In this document: in pieces, positions 8,056 through 17,051 of the stretch | How positions within the stretch are numbered: the first letter of the stretch is position 1 | How the letters are laid out: each line of letters opens with the position of its first letter | The notes under the pieces: generated by a model | The model's database searches: none | Told to the model about the DNA's origin: nothing | Seen by the model: only the letters and a program-made list of their open reading frames with translations | Position numbers and translations under genes: made by a program | Assembly (NCBI RefSeq): GCF_004923315.1 | Contig: NZ_CP039647.1 | Coordinates: forward strand, 434,001 to 498,000 | Origin: Azospirillum sp. TSA2s | GTDB taxonomy: Bacteria > Pseudomonadota > Alphaproteobacteria > Azospirillales > Azospirillaceae | DNA length: 64,000 bases | Direction: 5' to 3'

Positions 8056-8745
8056 ATGCCTGGACATTCTCTCATGGACTTGATTGACACCTTCTTCAAC
8101 GGAAGGGTGCTGTGGGATGCGCTGCCGCTCCTGCTGATGGGGCTGGGGACGACGCTGACGCTGGGGATTCTCAGCATCGCGCTCGGCCTCATCGGCGGCC
8201 TGATCCTCGCTCTTCTGCGCCTTTACGGCCCGCCGACCCTGAGCGGACTGTGGGTGCTGTACATCGACCTGTTCCGCGCCATTCCCATCTTGGTGCTTCT
8301 GGTCATCGTCTATTACGCCCTGCCGTTCGTTGGAATCCGACTTTCCCCCTTCGCGTCCGCCACCACCGCCCTGTCGCTGGTCAGCGCCGCCTACAGCGCG
8401 GAAATCCTGCGGGCCGGCATCCAGGCGATCCCCCGCGGCCAGTTCGAGGCCAGTCAGGCGCTGGGCCTGTCCTACTGGAGCATGATGGGGGACATCATCC
8501 TGCCCCAGGCCGTCCGCGTCGTCATCCCGCCGATGACCAGCAACTGCATCAACGTGATGAAGGACACGGCACTCGCCTCCGTCGTCGCGATGCCGGACCT
8601 GCTGAAGCAAGCGACCCAGGCCCAGGCGCTGGCGGCGAATCCGACGCCGCTGATCGGCGCTGCCGCGCTGTATGTGCTCCTGCTCCTGCCGATGGTGCGC
8701 GCCGTGGGCTCGCTGGAAAGACATTTTGCCCGGGAGCGCCGCTGA
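8056..8745 (+). CDS. ABC importer permease, polar amino acid type (HisMQ/GlnP family)
   Basis: A 229-residue inner-membrane protein with about five hydrophobic segments ([20 protein letters not shown] near residue 25, the [20 protein letters not shown] stretch near 70, and two near the C terminus). The cytoplasmic EAA-type loop [20 protein letters not shown], which docks on the ATPase, lies near residue 140. The start could also be the ATG at 8074. One permease gene is present, so it probably works as a homodimer. Its stop is one base before the start of the ATPase gene, so the two are translationally coupled. Confidence 0.92.
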   Translation: MPGHSLMDLIDTFFNGRVLWDALPLLLMGLGTTLTLGILSIALGLIGGLILALLRLYGPPTLSGLWVLYIDLFRAIPILVLLVIVYYALPFVGIRLSPFASATTALSLVSAAYSAEILRAGIQAIPRGQFEASQALGLSYWSMMGDIILPQAVRVVIPPMTSNCINVMKDTALASVVAMPDLLKQATQAQALAANPTPLIGAAALYVLLLLPMVRAVGSLERHFARERR

Positions 8746-8746
8746 G

Positions 8747-9541
8747 ATGCAGACCAAGAATATGCAAACGGGGGAACGGGGCGTGGCCGCGCCCGCACCG
8801 TCCGCCGCCCGGCCGATCATCTCCATCCGCGACCTGCGCAAGATGTACGGCAGCTTCTGCGCCCTGTCCGACATCAACCTCGATGTCGCGGAAGGCGAGG
8901 TCGTCGTTCTGCTCGGCCCCTCGGGTTCGGGCAAATCGACCCTGATCCGCTGCATCAACCTTCTGGAGACCTACGACGGCGGAACCGTTCTGGTGGACGA
9001 CGTCGCCGTCCGGCCCGGCCCCAATCTGGCGGCCGTCCGCAGCGAGGTCGGGATGGTGTTCCAGAGCTTCAACCTGTTTCCCCATATGACCGTGCTGCGC
9101 AACGTCGCGTTGGCGCCGATCCGGGTGCGCAAGCTGACGCCGAAGGCCGCGGAGGACAGGGCCATGGAGTTGCTGACCCGCGTCGGCATCGCCGAACAGG
9201 CCGGCAAATTTCCCGGCCAGCTTTCGGGTGGCCAGCAGCAGCGCGTCGCCATCGCCCGCGCGCTGGCGATGGAGCCCAAAATCCTGCTGTTCGACGAGCC
9301 GACCTCGGCGCTCGACCCGGAGATGGTCGGCGAGGTGCTCGACGTCATGCAGTCGCTGGCCCGCACCGGCGTAACCATGGTGGTCGTCACCCACGAGATG
9401 GGGTTCGCCCGCCGCGTGGCCGACCGCGTGATCTTCATGGAGCGCGGCCAGATCGTGGAGGAGGCCAAGCCCGACGCCTTCTTCTCCGCGCCCAAGGAGG
9501 AGCGTGCCCGCGCCTTCCTGCAAGCGGTGCTGAACCATTGA
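8747..9541 (+). CDS. ABC importer ATP-binding protein, polar amino acid type (GlnQ family)
   Basis: A 264-residue ATPase that powers the importer of the preceding two genes. Walker A is [15 protein letters not shown] (about residues 57-71), the Q-loop follows in [17 protein letters not shown], the signature is [15 protein letters not shown] and Walker B is [13 protein letters not shown], with the switch His in [11 protein letters not shown] 25-residue Ala/Pro-rich N-terminal extension precedes the domain. The start is taken at 8747, directly after the permease stop. Its TGA overlaps the TTG start of the next gene by four bases. Confidence 0.95.
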   Translation: MQTKNMQTGERGVAAPAPSAARPIISIRDLRKMYGSFCALSDINLDVAEGEVVVLLGPSGSGKSTLIRCINLLETYDGGTVLVDDVAVRPGPNLAAVRSEVGMVFQSFNLFPHMTVLRNVALAPIRVRKLTPKAAEDRAMELLTRVGIAEQAGKFPGQLSGGQQQRVAIARALAMEPKILLFDEPTSALDPEMVGEVLDVMQSLARTGVTMVVVTHEMGFARRVADRVIFMERGQIVEEAKPDAFFSAPKEERARAFLQAVLNH

Positions 9542-10065
9542 GTGCCCTCCGGAGCATCCCGCCGGTGCCGCTGACCGGCGAGCTTTTCGCGCCGTTCGGT
9601 ACCGTGCTCGCCGCCGGCCTTGGCAGATCGTCCCTGGTCAATGACGGGCGCGGCATCCGCTATGACGCCGAGCATGGGCTGGGCTTCGCCGGCGAACCGC
9701 TGCCGCCGGTGCTGGCGCTCTACCGCCTCACGCCGTCGCGCCTGCCCTTCACCGTGACGGCGATGGAGCAGCACCCGCTCAGCAGCCAGACATTCGTCCC
9801 CATGACCGGCGGACGCTTCCTGGTGGTGGCCGCCCTGGCCGATGCCGATGGCGAACCGGACCCCGAAACAGCCCGCGCCTTCATTGCCGGTCCCGACCAG
9901 GCGATCACTTATGCCGGCGGGGTCTGGCACTGTCCGCTTGTGGCACTCGACGAGACCGCCGACTTCGCCATGATGATGTGGCGCGCTCCCGATCCCGACG
10001 CCGACTGCCGCGTCGTCTCCCTGTCCGTGCCGCTGCTGGTCGCCGACCAGACCGCGACGACCTGA
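9538..10065 (+). CDS. ureidoglycolate lyase-like protein (AllA family)
   Basis: A 175-residue protein with the order of blocks seen in All[14 protein letters not shown] near the start, [33 protein letters not shown] and the [20 protein letters not shown] beta-barrel block with its conserved His. AllA releases urea and glyoxylate from ureidoglycolate in the last step of allantoin/purine breakdown. The only sensible start is TTG at 9538, overlapping the ATPase stop, so expression depends on coupling. Next to a hydantoinase and an aminotransferase it may act on another ureido acid instead. Confident about family, less so about the exact substrate. Confidence 0.75.
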   Translation: MSALRSIPPVPLTGELFAPFGTVLAAGLGRSSLVNDGRGIRYDAEHGLGFAGEPLPPVLALYRLTPSRLPFTVTAMEQHPLSSQTFVPMTGGRFLVVAALADADGEPDPETARAFIAGPDQAITYAGGVWHCPLVALDETADFAMMMWRAPDPDADCRVVSLSVPLLVADQTATT

Positions 10066-10082
10066 CCGAAGGAACTGAACCC

Positions 10083-11336
10083 GTGTCGAACGTGACGTCC
10101 TCCCCGCTCGATCTGTCCTTTGTCCGCTCCCAGTTCCCTGCGCTCGCCGGCGATTGGATCTTCATGGACAATGCCGGGGGTTCCCAGACCCTGACGCGAG
10201 TCGCCGACCGCATCCGGGATTATCTGCTGACCAGTAATGTCCAGTTAGGGGCCAGCTACGCCGTATCGCGGCAGTCCGGCGCACGGGTCGCCGACGCCCA
10301 TGCCGACATCGCTGATCTGATCGGCGCCGCCCGGCCGGACGAGGTGGTGATGGGGCCGAGCACGACGGCTTTGCTCTACACCCTGTCGACGGCGATGGCC
10401 GAACAGATCCGGCCCGGCGACGAAATCGTCGTCACCAACTGCGATCACGAGGCCAACATCGGCCCCTGGCGCAAGTTGGAGGAGAAGGGCGCCGTCATCC
10501 GGACCTGGGCGGTCCGCCCCGACAGCCTGGAGCTGTCGCTGAACGACCTGGAGCCTCTGCTGAACGGACGCACGCGGCTTGTCTGCGTCACTCATGCCTC
10601 GAACATCCTCGGCACCATCAATCCGGTGGCCGACATCGCCCGGCTGGTGCACCGGCACGGCGCCAAGCTGCTGGTCGACGCCGTCGCCTATGCCCCGCAC
10701 CGCGCGGTGGACGTGGCCGGCTGGGATGTCGATTACTATGTCTTCAGCTTCTACAAGGTTTATGGTCCGCATTTTGCCGTACTTTACGGCAAGCACGAGC
10801 ATCTGGCGGCACTGCCCAGCCTGAACCACTACTTCATCGACCGCTCGGTGATCCCCTACAAGCTCCAGCCTGGCAACGTGAATTACGAACTCGCCGTCGG
10901 CTGCACCGGGATCGTCGATTACCTTGCGGAACTGGGGGAGCGCTGCGGCGCCACGGGACCGCGCCGGGCCAAGATCGAGGCTGCCTTCGACGCCATCGCC
11001 GCCCATGAGGAGGCGCTTGCCGAGCGGCTGCTCGCCTATTTGTGCGGACGCAACGATGTGACAGTCATCGGCCACTCCGCAGCCGACCGGACCCTGCGGG
11101 TGCCGACCATCAGCTTCGTGGTGGACGGTTACCGGTCGGACGAGGTGGTGAGCGCGGTCGATGCATCGATGATCGGCATCCGCTTCGGCGATTTCTATGC
11201 CAAGCGCCTGATCGAGACGCTGGGGCTGGCCGCCGTCAACGGGGTAATCCGCGTTTCACTGGTCCACTACAACACGCTCGACGAGGTCGACCGTCTCATC
11301 GAGGCGCTCGGCCGGGCCATGCCGCAGGCGCGGTGA
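10083..11336 (+). CDS. class V aminotransferase-like PLP enzyme (cysteine desulfurase-like, VC1184 type)
   Basis: A 417-residue fold-type-I PLP enzyme. The cofactor lysine is in VFSFYKVYGPHFAVLYG (about residue 223), the PLP-binding Asp in KLLVDAVAYAPHRAVDV and the phosphate-binding region in VMGPSTTALLYTLSTAM. The start is taken as GTG at 10083 because the protein N terminus (LDLSFVRSQFPALAGDWIFM) begins soon after and an AAGGAA site precedes it. Members of this subgroup are annotated as cysteine-desulfurase-like but lack the mobile Cys loop; several act in nitrogen-compound breakdown. It sits between the ureidoglycolate-lyase-like gene and the hydantoinase, suggesting a role in handling an amino or ureido intermediate. 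Confidence 0.8.
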   Translation: MSNVTSSPLDLSFVRSQFPALAGDWIFMDNAGGSQTLTRVADRIRDYLLTSNVQLGASYAVSRQSGARVADAHADIADLIGAARPDEVVMGPSTTALLYTLSTAMAEQIRPGDEIVVTNCDHEANIGPWRKLEEKGAVIRTWAVRPDSLELSLNDLEPLLNGRTRLVCVTHASNILGTINPVADIARLVHRHGAKLLVDAVAYAPHRAVDVAGWDVDYYVFSFYKVYGPHFAVLYGKHEHLAALPSLNHYFIDRSVIPYKLQPGNVNYELAVGCTGIVDYLAELGERCGATGPRRAKIEAAFDAIAAHEEALAERLLAYLCGRNDVTVIGHSAADRTLRVPTISFVVDGYRSDEVVSAVDASMIGIRFGDFYAKRLIETLGLAAVNGVIRVSLVHYNTLDEVDRLIEALGRAMPQAR

Positions 11337-11392
11337 GCGCCAGGAAGACCAAAGGATGACCGACCGATCACATCTGGAACAGGATAAGGCAC

Positions 11393-12829
11393 ATGGCTGA
11401 GTTCGATCTGGTGGTGCGCAACGGAACGGTGGTCACGGCCGCCGATGTCAGCCGCTGCGACATTGGCATCAAGGACGGCCGCATCGTCGCCCTGGCCGAA
11501 CGGCTCGACACGTCCGGAGCGGTCCTCGACGCCTCCGGCAAGCTGGTGATGCCGGGCGGCATCGACAGTCACGTCCACATCGCGCAGGACGGCGATGACG
11601 GCACGATCATGGCCGATGATTTCCGCAGCGGCACGCTGTCCGCGGCCTTCGGCGGCAACACGACGGTCATTCCCTTTGCGCTGCAGCCCAAAGGCCAGTC
11701 GCTGCGCGCCGCGGTGCAGAATTATCACGCGCGGGCGGAAGGCCAGTGCCTGACCGACTATTCCTTCCATCTCATCATCTCCGACCCCACCGAGCAGGTC
11801 CTGGGGCAGGAACTGCCCGCCCTGGTCCAGGACGGCTACACGTCGTTCAAGGTCTTCATGACCTATGACGACCTGAAGCTGAACGACCGCGAGCTTCTGG
11901 AGGTGTTCGACGTCGCCCGGCGCGAGAAGGCGCTGGTGATGGTCCATGCCGAAGGCTATGACGCCATCAAGTTCCTGACCGAGCGGCTGGAGCGCGCCGG
12001 CCGCACCGATCCCTACTATCATGCCGAATCCCGCCCAATCCCGGTGGAGCGGGAGGCGACCCACCGCGCCATCTCCTTCGCCGAGATCGTCGACGTGCCG
12101 ATCATGATCGTCCACGTCTCCTCCGCCGACGCCATCGAACAGATCCGCTGGGCGCAGAGCCGCGGACTGAAGGTCTATGCCGAAACCTGCACCCAGTATC
12201 TGACCCTGACGGCCGACGACCTGAAGGGACTGAACATGGAGGGCGCCAAATACGTCTGCAGCCCGCCGCCGCGCGACAAGGAAAGCCAGGACGCCTGCTG
12301 GACCGGCCTGCAATCCGGGCTGTTTTCCGTCTTCTCCTCCGACCATTGCCCCTTCCGCTTCGACAGCCCCGCCGGCAAGAAGAAGCAGGGCGAGAGGACG
12401 GCCTTCAAATGGGTTCCCAACGGCATCCCCGGCGTCGAGGTCCGCCTGCCGATCCTGTTCTCCGAAGGGGTAGGGAAGGGGCGGATTTCACTGCAGGAGT
12501 TCGTCGCCCTCACATCCACCAACCACGCCCGCATGTACGGCCTCGCTCCACGGAAGGGCAGCATCTCGATTGGGGCGGATGCCGACCTCGTGCTGTGGGA
12601 TGCCGACCGCAAGGTGACGATCACCCAGGAACTGATGCACCACGGAGCCGATTACACGCCCTATGAGGGGATGGAGGTGACGGGCTGGCCTGAAACCGTT
12701 CTGCTGCGCGGCACTGTCATCATCGACAAGGGCGTCCAGACTGGCAGGGCAGGCGATGGCCGGTTTCTGCACCGGTCGATCTCGCCCTTCGCGGCACCGC
12801 GCGGCCGCCGCCCGACGCACTATGACTGA
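11393..12829 (+). CDS. dihydropyrimidinase / D-hydantoinase
   Basis: A 478-residue cyclic amidohydrolase that opens hydantoin or dihydropyrimidine rings to N-carbamyl amino acids. The binuclear metal site is complete: HxH in GGIDSHVHIAQ (about residue 62), the carbamylated Lys in GYTSFKVFMTYDD (about 152), His in VMVHAEGYD (about 185) and IVHVSSADA (about 241), and the catalytic Asp in VFSSDHCPF (about 318). The length equals that of bacterial dihydropyrimidinases. It ends the importer operon; no N-carbamoylase gene follows, but the neighbouring ureidoglycolate lyase-like protein works on a related ureido bond. A hairpin at 12856-12882 follows. Confidence 0.92.
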   Translation: MAEFDLVVRNGTVVTAADVSRCDIGIKDGRIVALAERLDTSGAVLDASGKLVMPGGIDSHVHIAQDGDDGTIMADDFRSGTLSAAFGGNTTVIPFALQPKGQSLRAAVQNYHARAEGQCLTDYSFHLIISDPTEQVLGQELPALVQDGYTSFKVFMTYDDLKLNDRELLEVFDVARREKALVMVHAEGYDAIKFLTERLERAGRTDPYYHAESRPIPVEREATHRAISFAEIVDVPIMIVHVSSADAIEQIRWAQSRGLKVYAETCTQYLTLTADDLKGLNMEGAKYVCSPPPRDKESQDACWTGLQSGLFSVFSSDHCPFRFDSPAGKKKQGERTAFKWVPNGIPGVEVRLPILFSEGVGKGRISLQEFVALTSTNHARMYGLAPRKGSISIGADADLVLWDADRKVTITQELMHHGADYTPYEGMEVTGWPETVLLRGTVIIDKGVQTGRAGDGRFLHRSISPFAAPRGRRPTHYD

Positions 12830-12855
12830 GCGGATGGCGACGGGGGCGATGCCGG

Positions 12856-12882
12856 AAGCGCTCTGCCGTTCGCAGAGCGCTT
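12856..12882. terminator. bidirectional hairpin between convergent genes
   Basis: AAGCGCTCTGC (12856-12866) and GCAGAGCGCTT (12872-12882) form a perfect 11-bp stem with a 5-base loop, between the hydantoinase stop (12829) and the convergent MFS stop (12885). The symmetric stem with A and T runs at its edges could end transcripts from both sides. Confidence 0.75.
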
Positions 12883-12884
12883 GA

Positions 12885-14198
12885 TCAGACGCGGAGCTGG
12901 CGGGGGCGGCCGGCGAGAAAGCCGAAGACGCCCGCCAGCACGGCGATGGCGACGAAGAGCAGGGTGGAGGCGTGCCAGTCGCCGCTCCAGCCATGCAGCA
13001 GCCCAACCAAGAAAGGACCGGCTGAGGCCAGCGTGTAGCCAACGCTTTGCGACATGCCCGACAGGTGCGAAGCGGTGCGGCTGTCGGGCGAGCGCAGCAC
13101 GATCAGGGTCAGCGCGACGGCAAAGGCCCCGCCTTGTCCTATCCCAAGAATCACTGCCCACAGCGCGATGGTGCCGAGTGGCGCGTAGAGACAGCCGACC
13201 ATGCCGACCAGGCTGCAGCCGAGCATCGAGACGGCGGCGAGGCTCTGGCTCGGGGTGCGCGTCGCCAGCATGGGCGCGACCAGCGCCGCCGCCACCTGAA
13301 CCATGATCGAACCGGAAACGATCAATCCGGCCGTCGTCGGATCAAACCCGCGGTCGCGCAGCATCGGCGCCATCCAGCCGAACACGATGTAGGCCAATGC
13401 CGATTGCAGCCCCATGAACAGGGTGATCTGCCAAGCCAGCCCGTTGCTCCACAGGCCGCGCACTGACGGGCTGCCGGGTCCGGTCGCGCTCTGGCGTCCA
13501 CGTGCCAACGGCAGCCAAGCCAACGCCGCCACCACGGCCGGGACCGCCCAAAAGGCGAGGGCGCCGGTCCATTGCCCCAAGGCGCCCTCAAGCGGCACCG
13601 TCGTCCCAGCGGCGGTCGCTGCCCCGGCGCAGAGCGCCATGGTGTAAACACCCATCATCAAACTGATTTTCTGAGGGAAATCACGCTTCACCACAGCGGG
13701 CAAAAGCACGCCGATGATGCCGATCCCAGCACCTGCCAGCGTTGCCCCCGCGAGAAGCGCGGCGAAGTTGCCGACCCCGCGGAGGGCGACGCCACCTCCC
13801 AGAATCAACAGCATGATGAATATCATCCGTTCCGTACCGAAGCGCTGGGCCAGATGTGGAGCCACCACTCCAAAGAGGCCGAGGCACAGCACGGGTGAGG
13901 TGGTCAGCAGGCCTGCCTGCCCAGACGTCAGGCCGGCGTCGCGCACCACATCGCCCATGACCGGCGCAAGGCTCGACAGCGCCGGCCGCAGGTTCAGCGC
14001 CACCAGCACCAAGCTGACGGCGACCAGCAGCGGGTGATGCAGGGCTGAGTTCTTCGCCCGCGCGTCTTCCACCTCAGGGTTCTCAGTCCGAATGGCCGCC
14101 GGGCAGTTGTTAGAAGGGTCGGCGGAACGGCCGGCGGCGCTGTCGATGTTCATGAACGGCCTGGACAGTGTGGGTGGCAGGGCCAGGCAATCGACCAT
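12885..14198 (-). CDS. MFS transporter, CynX/NimT family
   Basis: A protein of up to 437 residues with twelve hydrophobic segments beginning at about residue 53 (LVAVSLVLVALNLRPALSSL), the family hallmark NLRPALSSLAPV and a LLPAVVKRDFP loop. CynX/NimT transporters move cyanate, 2-nitroimidazole or similar small compounds. The first 50 residues are polar and poorly conserved; an ATG at 14153 (MNIDSAAG) may be the true start. It converges on the hydantoinase operon and shares a hairpin terminator with it. A role in export or uptake of a breakdown product such as cyanate is possible but not shown. Confidence 0.85.
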   Translation of the reverse strand: MVDCLALPPTLSRPFMNIDSAAGRSADPSNNCPAAIRTENPEVEDARAKNSALHHPLLVAVSLVLVALNLRPALSSLAPVMGDVVRDAGLTSGQAGLLTTSPVLCLGLFGVVAPHLAQRFGTERMIFIMLLILGGGVALRGVGNFAALLAGATLAGAGIGIIGVLLPAVVKRDFPQKISLMMGVYTMALCAGAATAAGTTVPLEGALGQWTGALAFWAVPAVVAALAWLPLARGRQSATGPGSPSVRGLWSNGLAWQITLFMGLQSALAYIVFGWMAPMLRDRGFDPTTAGLIVSGSIMVQVAAALVAPMLATRTPSQSLAAVSMLGCSLVGMVGCLYAPLGTIALWAVILGIGQGGAFAVALTLIVLRSPDSRTASHLSGMSQSVGYTLASAGPFLVGLLHGWSGDWHASTLLFVAIAVLAGVFGFLAGRPRQLRV

Positions 14199-14448
14199 TG
14201 GTTGCTCGTACGGTCAAGCCGGTTCCGTCATCTCTGACCCCAGGCTTAGGCCATGGCCGTGGTCGAGTAGCTCAGCCATTCGGCATTCGCCCCCACAGAT
14301 GCATATTTCAGCGGAAAGCACCCGTCCGTTTCCGTGAATTCGCCCACACGTAGGGGTGGTGTCGGGGGCCGAACCAGCCTTTGATATGTCCATGATCCTT
14401 CCTCGGCACAGGTCAAGGAGGATAGGGAAGCTTCGAGCGAGGTCGGAC

Positions 14449-14571
14449 ATGCGACGGATCGGAGAATTCCTTCGTCTGTGGGATGAGTTCGGTGCCAGCC
14501 AGCGGCAGATTGCCGACACCTGCCGGCTGCCGCGGAACACGGGGTTCCGTCAGGTTTCGCGCCAAGTCTGA
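14449..14571 (+). pseudogene. IS21-family IstA, N-terminal remnant
   Basis: The plus strand reads MRRIGEFLRLWDEFGASQRQ then IADTCRLPRNT, the N-terminal helix-turn-helix of an IS21-type IstA, and degenerates within 40 residues. It differs from both complete IstA proteins in this window, so it is the stub of a third IS21-type element. Confidence 0.6.
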
Positions 14572-14995
14572 GCTGACGACCCAGGGGTCGCTAGCTGACA
14601 GTAGGGACGGAGACCGATCCCGAGCGTCGCCAACGTCGGCGTGAACCCCAAGTGACCTTCCCCGGCAGAATGGACACCGGGTCAAGCGGCTCGAAACTCG
14701 GCCTGGTCCGGGGTGATGTCGCCGAGAGCCGAGTGCGGGTCGGTCCAAGATGCGTGTGGAAATAGGCTTCAAAGCCGCTGTCCGGAAGAGGCTCGGCCTG
14801 ATGCCGTAAATTCCCTTTTCTTTTAATAGTTTGTAAAGCTACGGCTTGTGTCCGAGAAGGCTAACGTTTTTGGACGGTGATGCCTCTCCACGAGGAAACC
14901 GGACCTCGTTGCCCTTGGCATGGGCGGGAAATGGTGGAATCGGCACCGTCAAGTTCGGGCTGGCAGGGGCGCCTGGGTGACGGTATGGGGCCGGC
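14572..14995. other. gene-free stretch with transposase debris
   Basis: About 420 bases before the IS6-type transposase. On the minus strand, 14640-14780 reads AYFHTHLG and then, after frame changes, SALGDITPDQAEF, the C-terminal pattern of an IS3/IS481-type integrase-core transposase. An AT-rich patch at 14810-14840 and the left end of the IS6-type element follow; its exact end could not be fixed by eye. Confidence 0.45.
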
Positions 14996-15709
14996 ATGAC
15001 GACGCGCCCCGATGCGATGTACGCCGGCTACCGCTTCCCTGCCGAGGTGATCAGCTACGCGGTGTACCTGCACTTCCGCTTTCCGCTGAGCCTTTGGATG
15101 GTCGAGGAGATGGTGGGGCTGCGTGGTCTCACGATCAGCCATGAAACCGTGCGCCAATGGGGCCTGAAGTTCGGCCGAGAGATCGCCACCCGCATCCGGC
15201 AACGGCGCCTTGCGCGCGGCGACACGTGGCATTTGGATGAAGTCGTGATCAGCGTCGCCGGCAAGAAGCACGACCTGTGGCGGGCGCTCGACCAGGACGG
15301 CTTTGTTCTCGACGTGCTCGTGCAAAGCCGGCGCGACACGAAGGCGGCCAAGCGTCTGCTGGGCAAGCTGTTGAAGAGGCAGGGCCGGGCGCCGCGGGTG
15401 CTGATCACCGATAAGCTGAAGTGCTACGCAGCCTCCAAGAAGGCCCTGAAGCTGCGCAGCGAGCACCGCCAGCATAAGGGCCTCAATAGCCGGGCCGAGA
15501 CCAGCCATCAGCCGACGCGCAGACGCGAGCGGCAGATGAAGCGCTTCAAGTCACCCCGGCAGGTGCAGCGATTCCTCTCCATTCACGACCCGATCAACAA
15601 CCTCGTCCACCTCCGCCGCTACCGTCGCCCCGCTGCCGAGTACCGCACCGCCCGAGCCCAAGCCTTCGCCGCCTCGGCCGAGGTGGCCTGCGTGCCCCTG
15701 GCCGCGTAA
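14996..15709 (+). CDS. IS6-family (IS26-like) transposase
   Basis: A 237-residue DDE transposase of normal IS6 length. It has the family N terminus GYRFPAEVISYAVYLHFRFP and LSLWMVEEMVGLRGLTISHE, first Asp in TWHLDEVVISVAGKKHDLWR, second Asp in VLITDKLKCYAASKK and Glu in LNSRAETSHQPTRRRERQMK, followed by RFKSPRQVQRFLSIHDPI. IS6 elements move replicatively and build composite structures. No second copy is in this window. The reading frame is intact; terminal repeats were not located with certainty. Confidence 0.92.
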   Translation: MTTRPDAMYAGYRFPAEVISYAVYLHFRFPLSLWMVEEMVGLRGLTISHETVRQWGLKFGREIATRIRQRRLARGDTWHLDEVVISVAGKKHDLWRALDQDGFVLDVLVQSRRDTKAAKRLLGKLLKRQGRAPRVLITDKLKCYAASKKALKLRSEHRQHKGLNSRAETSHQPTRRRERQMKRFKSPRQVQRFLSIHDPINNLVHLRRYRRPAAEYRTARAQAFAASAEVACVPLAA

Positions 15710-15880
15710 TCACTTTTGTCCACCGGGCATTCCTGGTCATACCGCGCCCGCCACCATCACCGGCGCCGACAAATTGACGGTGCCTTGCCGACCTGCTCGC
15801 TGTCGCCTGACCAACACGGAGCCGGAGGACGGGCTCTCTGCGCCCACTCGCTCACCTTGGCGCGAGACCTGATGGAACCG

Positions 15881-16813
15881 TCAATCCTGCTCCGTCGCGA
15901 CGGTGAAGTTCGAGTCCTCGTGCCTCAACTCGTCCAGCAGGTCGTCGATGATGCGCAGCGCCTGTGACGTGGCGGCATTCATTTCGCTTCCGGTGGGATG
16001 AATGAGGAACAGCGTGCGCATCAGTGCCGGGTCGCAGATCGGCCGGATCACCAGGGTGCCCGTCTGGACGTCCTCCGCGACGGCACTGTGCGGCAGGATC
16101 GCGCAGGCCAGTCCACGCCGGACCATGTCCTTGATCGCCTGCATAGATTCCAGCGAGAAGGCGACGTTCGGCACCAGCCCGCGCGCGGTCATCGCGCCGG
16201 TGACCAGACGCCGGACCAGATCGCCCTCGTTCGGCATCGCCAGTTCGGCGTCGGCGATGGCAGCCAGTGACAGCGGACCGATCCCGTCGAACTGCGAGCC
16301 CGGATGGGTGATCAGGCACAACGCCTCGTTCAGCCGCGGCTCCCGGTGCAGCATGCGGCTGCGCGGCACCGTGTAGGCCAGCGCGAGATCCAGCTTGCCC
16401 GAGGAGACATGACCGATAAGGGAGTGGCTTAGTTCCTCGAACAGTTTCAGTTCGACCCCCGGCAGGGCGCCGTGCAGCCGTTCCATCAACCTGCCGGCCA
16501 GAAGCCCCGACAGGCTGGGGGTCAGTCCCACGGCCAGCGTTCTCGGAACCTGTCCGGCAACCTCGCGCAACGAGCGTTTTAAATCCTGCAGGCGGCGCAC
16601 CATCAGCCGCGCCTCTTCCAGGAAGAGGAGGCCGGCCGGGGTGGGGTGGGTCCCGGTGACGGTGCGGACCAGCAGAGGCACGCCGAACTCTCTCTCCAGC
16701 GCCTTGATCTGCACACCCAGCGCCGGCTGCGCGATGTTCAACGCCAGCGCCGCCTTGCTGATGCTGCCCAATTCGCAGACGAGGATGAAACTTTCCAGCT
16801 GGCGGCTGCGCAT
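15881..16813 (-). CDS. LysR-family transcriptional regulator
   Basis: A 310-residue protein with the LysR helix-turn-helix (LESFILVCELGSISKAALAL, then NIAQPALGVQIKALEREFG, residues 6-45) and a two-lobed inducer-binding domain (residues about 90-300). The N-terminal style is close to NAC/Cbl-like regulators. The start at 16813 gives the standard N terminus MRSRQLESF. It is divergent from the SsuB-like transport and enzyme operon at 17052; a perfect palindrome and a repeated half-site lie between the genes, so it very likely controls that operon and itself. The inducer is unknown. Confidence 0.92.
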   Translation of the reverse strand: MRSRQLESFILVCELGSISKAALALNIAQPALGVQIKALEREFGVPLLVRTVTGTHPTPAGLLFLEEARLMVRRLQDLKRSLREVAGQVPRTLAVGLTPSLSGLLAGRLMERLHGALPGVELKLFEELSHSLIGHVSSGKLDLALAYTVPRSRMLHREPRLNEALCLITHPGSQFDGIGPLSLAAIADAELAMPNEGDLVRRLVTGAMTARGLVPNVAFSLESMQAIKDMVRRGLACAILPHSAVAEDVQTGTLVIRPICDPALMRTLFLIHPTGSEMNAATSQALRIIDDLLDELRHEDSNFTVATEQD

Positions 16814-16943
16814 CTGCGGGATCCATTGCTTTGGTGGCCGTTGCGGCCGTTCACATCGCTTGTATCGGAGCGACGGCAGGCAGGTCGGTACGCCCCGGGC
16901 ATGGTCCGAAGCCTCGCATCGGCGGCGGGGGAGGACAAACAAT

Positions 16944-17011
16944 TTTTGTATGGGGGTGGTCCAAAGCTGTCCTAGACAGAGCCGGCGGGCTGCTTTTGTA
17001 TGCTTACAAAA
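16944..17011. promoter_or_regulatory. LysR operator: perfect palindrome plus upstream half-site
   Basis: TTTTGTA-TGCT-TACAAAA at 16994-17011 is a perfect 7-4-7 inverted repeat containing the LysR T-N11-A pattern. The half-site TTTTGTATG recurs exactly 50 bases upstream at 16944-16952. Two sites 50 bases apart between divergent genes match the usual LysR arrangement of a recognition site and an activation site. Confidence 0.65.
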
Positions 17012-17051
17012 CAAACAGAATTCAGGCGGAACGCCCGACACCGGGAGGGAG

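Noticed and set aside
9978..10082. Longer N terminus for the class V aminotransferase-like gene
   Set aside because: The extra 35 residues are Arg-rich shadow of the upstream gene; GTG 10083 has a ribosome site and the proper family N terminus.
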